Below, piece after piece: positions 37,751 to 46,027 of a stretch of 64,000 nt of DNA. The position numbers were made by a program, and so were the translations under genes. The notes beneath the pieces are model-generated. The model had not been told where the DNA came from. It did not search any database and worked only from the letters and a program-made list of their open reading frames with translations. How positions within the stretch are numbered: the stretch's first letter is position 1; each line of letters opens with the position of its first letter. Source of the DNA: Halomonas sp. QHL1 (lineage in GTDB: Bacteria; Pseudomonadota; Gammaproteobacteria; Pseudomonadales; Halomonadaceae); NCBI RefSeq assembly GCF_001882345.1, contig NZ_MINL01000001.1, forward strand, positions 2,835,357 to 2,899,356, written 5' to 3'.

Positions 37751-39328
37751 CTAGCGCATGCCGAGCGCTGAAAAAAGGTGAGCAACCGTGGCGCTTGGCG
37801 GTGCGGCACGTGGGTCAATGACTTCTTCATAAAGCTGGTGGTAACGCGCCATCATTAACGCTTCGGTGTACTCGGCCTCTACCCGGGCAATGCCCGCTGC
37901 ACGCGCGTTTTGCCAAGCGTTAGGTTGAGTTAGCAATAACTGCATAGCGTGGGCAGTGGCCATGGGACTGGCAATGGGTACGATGTGCCCAGCCACTTGT
38001 TGGTGTGCCGGGTCGCCAATGACAAGCTCGCGACACGCTCCCACGTCACTGCATACCACCGGAATCCCTGCCGCCATGGCTTCCAGCACTACTAGCGGCT
38101 GCGCCTCACTGATGGAGGTCAACACCACAAGACGCACCTGGGCGAGTATCTCTTCAGTGCGTTGAAAACCCAGAAAATGAACACTTTTTTCTAAGCCCAG
38201 CTGAGCCACTAAATCGCGGCACTCCTGGGCATAGTCGGGGTCTTCGCTATCCGGCCCAACAATCCACCCCTGTGCATCGGGTAGCTGGCTGGTGAGCTGG
38301 CGCATCGCGCGAATAAATGTCTTGATATCCTTAATAGGTGTGACGCGGCCAAGCAGCGCCACAATCGGTTGCTGGTTGTTGGCCGTAGCAGTGCGTAAAG
38401 GCGCGAAGCGCTCAATATGGATGCCATTGGGTATGATGCGAGTGCGCGCTTCGGGGGCGCCATCCTGCAACTGCCGTAGGCGATTACCTTCGTGTAACGT
38501 GGTGATTTGGGCAGCGCTGGCATAGGTCATCCGCCCCAGGCCTTGGAAAAAGCGGATCCACATTTGGCGAATATAACCGGTATCGATTTGAAAGCCATGG
38601 GAGAGTGCATCGGTAGCGCTTTTGATCCACTTCGCTTCCAGCAGATCGATTTGTCGCTCTTTGGTATAGATACCGTGTTCGGTAATCACCAGCGGCCGCT
38701 GGTGAATATGGTGTGCTAACGCACCTAAAAAGCCAGCGTAGCCAGTCGAGATCGTATGCAGACAGCGACCTCTTGGTAAACCTTTGGCAATACGCGCCAG
38801 CAGAAATAGCGGTGCGTGAATATTACGCACCGACCAGAAGTAGTCGATAAACGAGGGTTCGGTAACGTGTTCGAGGTAGTGATCAACAATATGCTGCCAA
38901 GCTGCTTGGCTATGCAGAAAATCCTCTTGGCTTAAGCCACCTCGCTGACCGATCATTTTGGCCACGTCACACAGCACACGGCTCTGGTCATGAAGCGATG
39001 GGTTGCGCAGCGTTTCATGCAGTTCATGCACGGTATTGAACGTGCTTGGGCTGCCTTTGCGTGCTTTTATGGCATGTAGACTAGGCTGATCATCCATTAA
39101 ATAGTGGCGCTCTAAATGCACCACGTTAGTCGGCCGCTCAAACAGTATGTCCCCGTAGTGGTCGGGGCGCCCGCCAATAAAGACCAGCGCAAACCGTAGC
39201 TGAGGCAGTCCTCTAATCAGTTGATCCACCCAGGAACTCACCCCACCGCGAACCATGGGGTAAGTGCCTTCCAGCAGCAAAATCACATCTGCGGGGGCAT
39301 CACGTTTACCAAGCGTGGGCCAGGTCAT
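37751..39328 (-). CDS. pelF: Pel glycosyltransferase PelF
   Basis: Cytosolic GT4 enzyme that polymerises Pel from UDP-activated amino sugars. The 525-residue product has VILLLEGTYPMVRGGVSSWV at its N-terminus (the PelF signature), a glycine-rich acceptor loop, VALLGRVTPIKDIKTFI, and the GT4 donor motif SEAQPLVVLEAMAAGIPVV. It starts at ATG 39328 (GGAG 8 bases before), overlapping the end of pelE by 4 bp (ATGA). 23 bp separate it from pelG. Confidence 0.94.
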   Translation of the reverse strand: MTWPTLGKRDAPADVILLLEGTYPMVRGGVSSWVDQLIRGLPQLRFALVFIGGRPDHYGDILFERPTNVVHLERHYLMDDQPSLHAIKARKGSPSTFNTVHELHETLRNPSLHDQSRVLCDVAKMIGQRGGLSQEDFLHSQAAWQHIVDHYLEHVTEPSFIDYFWSVRNIHAPLFLLARIAKGLPRGRCLHTISTGYAGFLGALAHHIHQRPLVITEHGIYTKERQIDLLEAKWIKSATDALSHGFQIDTGYIRQMWIRFFQGLGRMTYASAAQITTLHEGNRLRQLQDGAPEARTRIIPNGIHIERFAPLRTATANNQQPIVALLGRVTPIKDIKTFIRAMRQLTSQLPDAQGWIVGPDSEDPDYAQECRDLVAQLGLEKSVHFLGFQRTEEILAQVRLVVLTSISEAQPLVVLEAMAAGIPVVCSDVGACRELVIGDPAHQQVAGHIVPIASPMATAHAMQLLLTQPNAWQNARAAGIARVEAEYTEALMMARYHQLYEEVIDPRAAPPSATVAHLFSALGMR

Positions 39329-40350
39329 CGCCAATACTCCATTACGGGGTACAGCACAGGGTGCTGTTGAGCGGAAGGGCTAAGCTTTAAAAGCTGCTCG
39401 CGAAGTGCACTGAAACGGTGAGTTTGAAACGCTAGCTCAGCCCGGTAGGGGACAAGGTCATCGTTATCCAACCCTAAGGCTTCACACTGCAAAAAAGCAG
39501 CTTCAGCGCCATTAATATCGTTTAGAGCCACGCAAATGCGGCCACGCAGTAGCTGTCGGTGCGCAGAGTTGGCGCTGCTAATCGCTAGATCAATGTAATG
39601 AAGCGCTTGAGTTAAATAGAAGTGAGCTGTGCTGCCCTGGGCGAGCTTGAGGTAGTCATACTCCCAGTTCAGCATGGCGAGTGCTTCAGCATGGTGGCCG
39701 AACGGGTCGCTGTGTTGTTCCCGCTTATGAGCCAGCCGCTGAATGCGTTCGTCCAAATCACGCTCGATGCTACTGAGCATGGAATAGGCCAGCAGTCGAA
39801 CGTCGTCAGTGTGGTCGGCCAGCCCCAAACGCAGCAGTCCAATGGCCTGCCGGGACGGCAAATGACGGCAGGCCAAGATCGCTTCCTGACGCTGAACGGG
39901 GCTGCCGGAATAGCTTAGTATGCTGGTGAGGCCTTCGCGCATCGCCGTAGAGTCGGCCCTGGGAGGGGTTAGCGGTTGATAAGGTAGAGGTGGTAATGCC
40001 AGTGCCTGCCAGTAGGCTGCATGGCGAGGAGTAGCAAAATAGAGCGCGGGTACCACGGCCAGCAATAAGCCTAATAGGGCAATGCCAGGAAACAACAACA
40101 GCAGCAGGAAAAACAAAAGCACAATACCAAAGACTGGCCGTTGGTAGTGCGTCGGTAACGTTAACCTCACCCCTTCGGCTAAAAGCAGGCTGCCTACAAC
40201 GTGCAAGGCAAGTTGTAAAAGAGTAGGAAGGCCAACATCGCCTGCCCAGCTGTAGGCGGCCCACCCTTCGAAGCCAAGCCCTGCGGCCAACCATGGGATG
40301 CTACTGAGAAAGGCAAACCGCGCAGGTTCGACAGCTTTAGAGGTGGGCAT
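39325..40350 (-). CDS. pelE: Pel synthase membrane component PelE
   Basis: Inner-membrane protein with a cytosolic TPR-like domain that links PelD to PelF. The 341-residue product has about three hydrophobic segments in the first 125 residues (FLSSIPWLAAGLGFEG; VVGSLLLAEG; IVLLFFLLLLLFPG) and helical-repeat sequence from about 190 to the end. ATG 40350 is chosen with GAGGTG 4 bases upstream; it overlaps the pelD end by 14 bp. The family is poorly conserved, and the call rests on size, topology and place between pelD and pelF. Confidence 0.88.
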   Translation of the reverse strand: MPTSKAVEPARFAFLSSIPWLAAGLGFEGWAAYSWAGDVGLPTLLQLALHVVGSLLLAEGVRLTLPTHYQRPVFGIVLLFFLLLLLFPGIALLGLLLAVVPALYFATPRHAAYWQALALPPLPYQPLTPPRADSTAMREGLTSILSYSGSPVQRQEAILACRHLPSRQAIGLLRLGLADHTDDVRLLAYSMLSSIERDLDERIQRLAHKREQHSDPFGHHAEALAMLNWEYDYLKLAQGSTAHFYLTQALHYIDLAISSANSAHRQLLRGRICVALNDINGAEAAFLQCEALGLDNDDLVPYRAELAFQTHRFSALREQLLKLSPSAQQHPVLYPVMEYWR

Positions 40351-41698
40351 AGGACACCTCTTGATTAGCATGGCGCGGTAACAGTTTTCTAGCCGAAAGG
40401 CCACCATCGATCACCTGGTAGTTAATAGTGATGTACTGGCAGGCTTCGCCCACGCCGGGTTCGGAGGCGAAAACTTCCTGTAAGCGTTCTGCATAAATGG
40501 CAAATGCACGTTGCTGCGTCAGCGGTAGCAGTACGTAAAGGCGCTGTGGGCGGCCCTCGTGGGTGACAACCCAACTGCGGTCAAGGCCTCGCTGCTGGTT
40601 GACCACGGTGTTAATAAGAGGCTGAACCTGCGCATTGCTGAGTTGAGAGGAGAAGTCGATGGTCACTAATAGCGAGGTCAGTTGAAAATCTCGGGCGTGG
40701 CGTACCCATTGGGCAACCACTGCGTGGCGGTCATAGCTACCCCCCTGAGGTGTGTGCTGGGCGTGGTGCAGCATATCGCCTAATTGAGCACCCAGTACGG
40801 CAAGCAGGTGCAAATGGCCGCGATGAAAATCAATAAACGGCATGGCGGTAACGGCGACCACTGCGTAGATGCGCTCTTCTACATCAATCAGTGGTACAAC
40901 GGCCAGTAGCGGTGCATTGTCAATATTGATGCCCTGCTCCATAGCGCTTCTAAGACAGATCATCTGGCGCTGCTCAAGGCATGCACGCAGCATAGGGTCG
41001 TTCCAATCAAGCGGTGTTTCGCCACCAAACCAAGTCGCTGCTTGAGGCTGTAAACGGTGGAGGTGGTCCATCGGCACTAGCACCGCTTGCTGTATACGTG
41101 CGTGAAGCGCCAAAAAATTAAGCAACTCACTACCATGATTCGTCAAAGGCTCTTGGCTAGGGTTGAGAGACTGAAACTTCTCTTCAAGGGCTTTAAGCGC
41201 ATCTCGCAGAGTGAAGGGGTTCGCGGCCAAACGCTCTGCCAATTGGTCATGGGAGACGCGCAGTAGCTGGTAGTGGCGCACAAACTCTTCTAAACGGGTT
41301 GATTGCGCTCGATGGATAATCGCCATTTGCTGTAGCCGCCGCCGCCATACATCCGCCATTTCTCCTGCCACCATACCCACCAATATCAGGGCGATAGCAA
41401 TGGGGAGACGCTGAGCGCGGTCATTGATGAGGCTGCCGTGGTACCACCAGCCCTCCAGGCCCATCACGGCGACGCTTAACAGCGCGCTGCTGAACCCCAT
41501 CGCGAAGCCATAGCGCATGCCCACCAATAAGGGGGCAATGGCTAACAGCCAGGTAAGGCCACTGCCCAACAGTAGCGGGTCTTCGGGATTGATCAGCCAA
41601 CCAATCACCGGTAGCGCCAGGGTAATGACCAGCGCTTCCAGCAGACGCAGCCAACGAGGCGGTAGGGCAGGTTGTAGTTCGTCTATATGCGTGGCCAT
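40337..41698 (-). CDS. pelD: c-di-GMP receptor of the Pel system, PelD
   Basis: Inner-membrane protein that activates Pel synthesis on binding cyclic di-GMP. The 453-residue product has four N-terminal membrane segments (about 20-115), a short coiled region, a GAF-like domain (about 160-310) and a degenerate GGDEF domain (about 320-450). The inhibitory-site motif RGLD is present at Arg370-Asp373, and an Arg at 405 has the same spacing as the second ligand-binding Arg of the P. aeruginosa protein (R367/D370/R402). No GGDEF active-site motif is visible, so it is a receptor and not an enzyme. GAGGTC precedes ATG. Confidence 0.94.
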   Translation of the reverse strand: MATHIDELQPALPPRWLRLLEALVITLALPVIGWLINPEDPLLLGSGLTWLLAIAPLLVGMRYGFAMGFSSALLSVAVMGLEGWWYHGSLINDRAQRLPIAIALILVGMVAGEMADVWRRRLQQMAIIHRAQSTRLEEFVRHYQLLRVSHDQLAERLAANPFTLRDALKALEEKFQSLNPSQEPLTNHGSELLNFLALHARIQQAVLVPMDHLHRLQPQAATWFGGETPLDWNDPMLRACLEQRQMICLRSAMEQGINIDNAPLLAVVPLIDVEERIYAVVAVTAMPFIDFHRGHLHLLAVLGAQLGDMLHHAQHTPQGGSYDRHAVVAQWVRHARDFQLTSLLVTIDFSSQLSNAQVQPLINTVVNQQRGLDRSWVVTHEGRPQRLYVLLPLTQQRAFAIYAERLQEVFASEPGVGEACQYITINYQVIDGGLSARKLLPRHANQEVSYAHL

Positions 41699-41708
41699 GG
41701 TGACCTCA

Positions 41709-42251
41709 CTACTGCAAGGGCAGAGTATCGACTAGATCTGACATTAATTTTTGTGCCACGCCGCTAGTGGTGCTAAACCCCCAACCGGTGCGTGCACCGC
41801 TGGCGCTCCACATAATCTCACCGCTATTAACGTCGACGACTCGTAAGCTGATGCCGATGGCAGGCTCGCCATCTAACCCCGCTTTGTATTGCCACTCATC
41901 TACCGAGCCGGTAACGCCATAACGGACACCCTGCTGCTGTGCCCAGCTAAGAGCAGCTTGGTAGTCTTGGTCGCTGGGCAGCTCCAGTAGGCCCATGGGC
42001 GCCGCCCTCGGGGCTTGGGTTAGCGAGCGGATGCCCTGCTGGTGAAGCAGCGTAGACAAGCTTGCTTCAGCTTTTTGTCCTGCCAAGGGTGTTTCAGAAT
42101 GGTTGGCAAGGGGCAGCAGTGCCCAGGTAACTTGGCGTTCAAGCGGTTCTGTCCGATGCACGTCCGTAACAGCGCAGCCGCTAAGAACTGTGCTAAGGGC
42201 AATGCTAAGCAGCACAAGCCATAGCAGGTGTCGTGACAGGTAAGTGCGCAT
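41709..42251 (-). CDS. pelC: Pel outer-membrane lipoprotein PelC
   Basis: Periplasmic-face lipoprotein that forms a ring funnel guiding Pel to the PelB pore. The 180-residue product has lipobox VLSGC (Cys26) and a mature domain with alternating strands and helices (TWALLPLANHSETPLAG, YGVTGSVDEW, GISLRVVDVNSGEIMWSAS). ATG 42251 is preferred (GGAGAT 6 bases before) because it starts the lipoprotein signal; the open frame runs to 42332. 83 bp separate it from pelB. Confidence 0.92.
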   Translation of the reverse strand: MRTYLSRHLLWLVLLSIALSTVLSGCAVTDVHRTEPLERQVTWALLPLANHSETPLAGQKAEASLSTLLHQQGIRSLTQAPRAAPMGLLELPSDQDYQAALSWAQQQGVRYGVTGSVDEWQYKAGLDGEPAIGISLRVVDVNSGEIMWSASGARTGWGFSTTSGVAQKLMSDLVDTLPLQ

Positions 42252-42334
42252 AGCGGTATCTCCAGGGGCGCCAATACGGCGCTGTAAGCAGTGGTTGTGG
42301 AAATGGCATCGGCGTTGGGTTGTCTGAGACATGG

Positions 42335-45300
42335 TTAGTGCCCTAGGAAGTATTGATAGGTGAGTGAAACGCCAAGATTGGTATCGCCATCACTACCCGA
42401 CCCTTGATCAGCCTCCAAGCGCAGGCTTAAAGAGTCGTTACCAAACAGGCGACTGCCTACAGCGAAGCGTGCATTAAGGCCAATATCGTTATCCGGCAGC
42501 TGGTAGCCAGCCTCCAGCCCTAATTCGATAGTGGGAGAGCCAACATAGGGCGTTGTGCTATAAGGATCGCCGCGGCGCAGGGTGACGCCCATGCCTACAA
42601 AGCTTGATTGATCGGTCAGTAGATCATCGGGCTGAAAATCTGTTGGCAGGCGCTGAAGAATATCGCCCGGTAAGTCATCGTCTAACGTGTAGTCGGCGTG
42701 GTTCGCCAGCAGGCTCACTTCTAACTGGCGGGTGGCGCCTTTTATCAGCGCATGGTGCAGTGCGGCCTCTACCCGATAGCCATCGCCCAGGCTATTACGC
42801 GATTCACGGCTGCGCAGGTTCACGTGGCTAGCATCCAGGGTAACGGTGTCACGTGCCGTTGGGGACCACTCCAGCTGGGCACCGATGCGGTCTTCCACCG
42901 CGAGTAGACGCATACGGTCATTGATGTCCGAGAGCTGGCTAATCTCGCCATAGAGCGTGCCTGCCAAGCGTGACGTGGCCTGCCAGCGTTGGGCCGCACG
43001 TCCATATGTCCGGTCAACACTGTCTGTTTGCACCTGGCCTACTGTGACGGTGGTATCAAGGCGTGTGCCGTTCCAACCAAGGGAGAGCTCAGCGCCGCGC
43101 TCATCAGTGAGGCCTTCACTGTCCACTTGGGTAGGGGGAATATCCAACTGGCGTTGTACCAGCGCTAGCTCGCTCCATAAGCGCTCGCCACTGACTTGAT
43201 ACAAAGCTTCCTGGGAGTCGATATCCAGATCACCCAGACGCCGGTAAGACGCGGTGGTGGCCAGCCGGTGCGGCATCTCATTGGCCAGTTCAACCATATC
43301 TAGGCGCTGATCTTGGCCAGCGTGATTGAGTGATTCAGCGAGCGCCTGAGCGTCTTGCCGGCGGTCTAACTGGCGCATAATGGCTAATCGGTCGGTGAGG
43401 GAAAGGGCACGCCCCATATCGCTATCAAGCAGTTGTTTAAGCGTATCGCGATCATTTTTTTCCAACGCCACGGCGAGCGTTTGCCAAGCGGGGCTAACGT
43501 GCCCCTGGGCTTGGGCGCGGAGCAGCAAATAGCGTGCATGGAGTGGCCGGTGCATGGCCATCTGCGCATCAAATAACCATTCACTGTCGCTTGGCTGGGG
43601 GGCCGCGCTTTCAAAAGCATTAGTGACCACTTGGGCGTACCAGCCGCGTACGCTCTCTGGCCCATGCTGCTGGGTGACCAGCGACATGGCCTGGGTATGG
43701 TCGCGGCGCTGCTCGGTACTTAGTGGGGTGTCTAGGTCTTTGATAAGCCCAGGGGCAAGTTCTTCCAGGGCGGCGACGCGACGTGTAAAGGCGAGCGCCT
43801 CTTGACCGCTTTGGCTAAGCGCATCGGCGTAATAAATCTGTTGCCAAGCGTCCAGTACGCCCGCATCGCTGGCCTGGGCATACCAGACAAGCGTTTGGCT
43901 TAGTTCACCCAGATAGCGGTGCCCTTCGGCCATGGCGCTCATCATTGTTGGGGTATGCGCAGCCTGCGCCTGCCACTCACCGAGGCGCTGGCGCAGGGTG
44001 GCTTCGTCACCTGAGGCGGCGAGAGCATACAGCATGCCCGCCTGCAGGCTTGGATCGTTGGGAGATAGTTCAAGCGCGCGTCGATAAGCGGCGCTAGCAT
44101 CGTCAGGGGCGCGCTGCATAAGAGCCTGTTGAGCGACCGCAGCCCAGTAGTCGGGCGATTGTGCAAACTGCTCGGGTGCTTGATTCGCCATCATTAATAG
44201 CGTTTGGGTAAGCTCATTTTCTCGCTCTCGCTGAGCCAGATAGAGCATTTGAATCAGCGCATCTCCATCTCGCTCCTGAGCCCAGCGGTGTTGGGACACC
44301 CGCATGGCAAGTTCAAGGTCATTGCTATCCCCCGCGGTCTGGATTAAGCGATCAGCACCGTCCTCATCCAGGGCATCCTGCTCAAACAGTGCTTGGTAGG
44401 CTTCCAAGCTTGAAGCGCTATCTCCCAACTGCCACGCCAAGGCAGCCCGCTGCTGCCAGTAATCCATGGTGGGGTTATCGCTAGGCGGAGAGGCACTTTC
44501 CAATACTGTTAGGGCCCTATCAAGCTGCCAGTTTTGAGTTAATAACTCGCTTTGCGCTTGAGCGAATTCAGGCCGTGTGCCGTACTGCGCGTTTAATGCC
44601 GCCCAGCTTTCACCGGCTTCATCCAAACGTCCAGTTTGCTCCAGCCATGTGGCGAGTCGAACGCTTAATGCTTCATCACGAATGCCAGCGGCTTTCCAGG
44701 ATTGAATAAGGGCAATGGCGGCATCGGGATCGCCTAGCTGTTCCAGCAAATCAGCCCATAAACGGCGGTCTTCCAGGGTGATGTGGTTATTGCGCTCTAG
44801 GCGAGAAAGGGCTTGAATGGCCACATTGCGGTCGCGAACGCTTAACGCCAAAGTAACCACCCAACGGTTGTGACGCTCTTCACCTGTTTGAAGTGCGAGC
44901 TCTTCGGCACTCTGCATAGCACCAGCGGTATCACCTGCCCATTGTTGGGTTTGGGCTAGTTGCTCTAAATAAACGGTTTCCTCAGGATTAAGCTGGCGCA
45001 ACTGGTTAATAGCGTTAAGGGCACTTTGTAATTTGTTAAGCCCCAAAGCGATGGTGACATGGCGTTCCAAAAACGAGATATCTGGCTGTAACTCTATCAA
45101 CTGCTGTGACCATTCCAGCGCTTGCTGTGGCTGCTCATGGGAAAGCGCTAACCGGATGCCCAAGTCGAGTAGTTCCGGGTCGTTTGGAAAAGCGGTGAGG
45201 TATTCACGGGCATAGTTAATGCCATCGTCCTGCTGGCCCTGCTGAGCAGAGCGCAGCGCCTCTAACGCGGCTGCTCGCCGAGGAGATTCAGGTGAGGCAT

Positions 45301-46027
45301 CCGTTTGCTGCGCCTGGGCGGGGCTAATCAACCAGTTTAGCCAGCCCAGAGTGGGCATAGGCCCTTCTGCTACTTGATAAGCGCGATGCCAAGCTGCCGC
45401 CGAACGCTCTGGGTACCCCGCCCTTAACCACCAGTAGCCCGCCAGGGAGAGCCAGTGGTATTGGCGTTCTATATCATCTTGCTCCCCAAGTCGTTCATAA
45501 AGTGCAGCAGCTTGGTGGGGCTGCTCAATGGCCAGCCAATAAGAGGCCATCTCCTCTAAATACGCTGTGGGAATGGAAGCATTTGTCTGGAAAGCCAGCA
45601 ATTGTGACTGAAACTGCTGTACCGCTTGCGGACGTTCCGGCTGGTCATACGCTATCGCCGCCAGTAGCTGCCACTGAATTCTAAGCCGTAGCCACTGAAT
45701 GGCCACATCGTCTGAGTATTGTAATGGTTCGAGGGTCGCTTTTGCCAGTTCAAACTCACCTACCTGGTAGAGCTTTTTCGCCAGGCTGATGCGTAGTTCG
45801 GTATTGCCAGGGTTGGCATTTAACAATGCCTGGGAGTAAAGAATCGAAATACGGCTGGGTAGGATGTCGCTGTTTTCCAGGTTAAGCAGGTGGTGGGCAG
45901 GAAATAGCAGTACCAGTGTTAGGGCGATCACCACTGCAATCAGCCGCAGCGTGACGGGGCGGATGAGGCGCCGTGGGCCTACCGCTGCGGCTTTTTTAGA
46001 GCCAACGTTTGTTTTAGCGTGAAGCAC
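42335..46027 (-). CDS. pelB: Pel outer-membrane export porin PelB
   Basis: Large protein with a periplasmic TPR scaffold and an outer-membrane beta-barrel through which Pel leaves the cell. The 1230-residue product has an N-terminal membrane helix (about 24-44: TLRLIAVVIALTLVLLF), about 850 residues of tetratricopeptide-like helical repeats (for example ANPGNTELRISLAKKLYQVG) and a C-terminal strand-rich barrel (about 940-1230) ending in the aromatic YQYFLGH. The start codon is GTG (46027) with GAGGTG 5 bases before. It overlaps pelA by 14 bp. Confidence 0.93.
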   Translation of the reverse strand: MLHAKTNVGSKKAAAVGPRRLIRPVTLRLIAVVIALTLVLLFPAHHLLNLENSDILPSRISILYSQALLNANPGNTELRISLAKKLYQVGEFELAKATLEPLQYSDDVAIQWLRLRIQWQLLAAIAYDQPERPQAVQQFQSQLLAFQTNASIPTAYLEEMASYWLAIEQPHQAAALYERLGEQDDIERQYHWLSLAGYWWLRAGYPERSAAAWHRAYQVAEGPMPTLGWLNWLISPAQAQQTDASPESPRRAAALEALRSAQQGQQDDGINYAREYLTAFPNDPELLDLGIRLALSHEQPQQALEWSQQLIELQPDISFLERHVTIALGLNKLQSALNAINQLRQLNPEETVYLEQLAQTQQWAGDTAGAMQSAEELALQTGEERHNRWVVTLALSVRDRNVAIQALSRLERNNHITLEDRRLWADLLEQLGDPDAAIALIQSWKAAGIRDEALSVRLATWLEQTGRLDEAGESWAALNAQYGTRPEFAQAQSELLTQNWQLDRALTVLESASPPSDNPTMDYWQQRAALAWQLGDSASSLEAYQALFEQDALDEDGADRLIQTAGDSNDLELAMRVSQHRWAQERDGDALIQMLYLAQRERENELTQTLLMMANQAPEQFAQSPDYWAAVAQQALMQRAPDDASAAYRRALELSPNDPSLQAGMLYALAASGDEATLRQRLGEWQAQAAHTPTMMSAMAEGHRYLGELSQTLVWYAQASDAGVLDAWQQIYYADALSQSGQEALAFTRRVAALEELAPGLIKDLDTPLSTEQRRDHTQAMSLVTQQHGPESVRGWYAQVVTNAFESAAPQPSDSEWLFDAQMAMHRPLHARYLLLRAQAQGHVSPAWQTLAVALEKNDRDTLKQLLDSDMGRALSLTDRLAIMRQLDRRQDAQALAESLNHAGQDQRLDMVELANEMPHRLATTASYRRLGDLDIDSQEALYQVSGERLWSELALVQRQLDIPPTQVDSEGLTDERGAELSLGWNGTRLDTTVTVGQVQTDSVDRTYGRAAQRWQATSRLAGTLYGEISQLSDINDRMRLLAVEDRIGAQLEWSPTARDTVTLDASHVNLRSRESRNSLGDGYRVEAALHHALIKGATRQLEVSLLANHADYTLDDDLPGDILQRLPTDFQPDDLLTDQSSFVGMGVTLRRGDPYSTTPYVGSPTIELGLEAGYQLPDNDIGLNARFAVGSRLFGNDSLSLRLEADQGSGSDGDTNLGVSLTYQYFLGH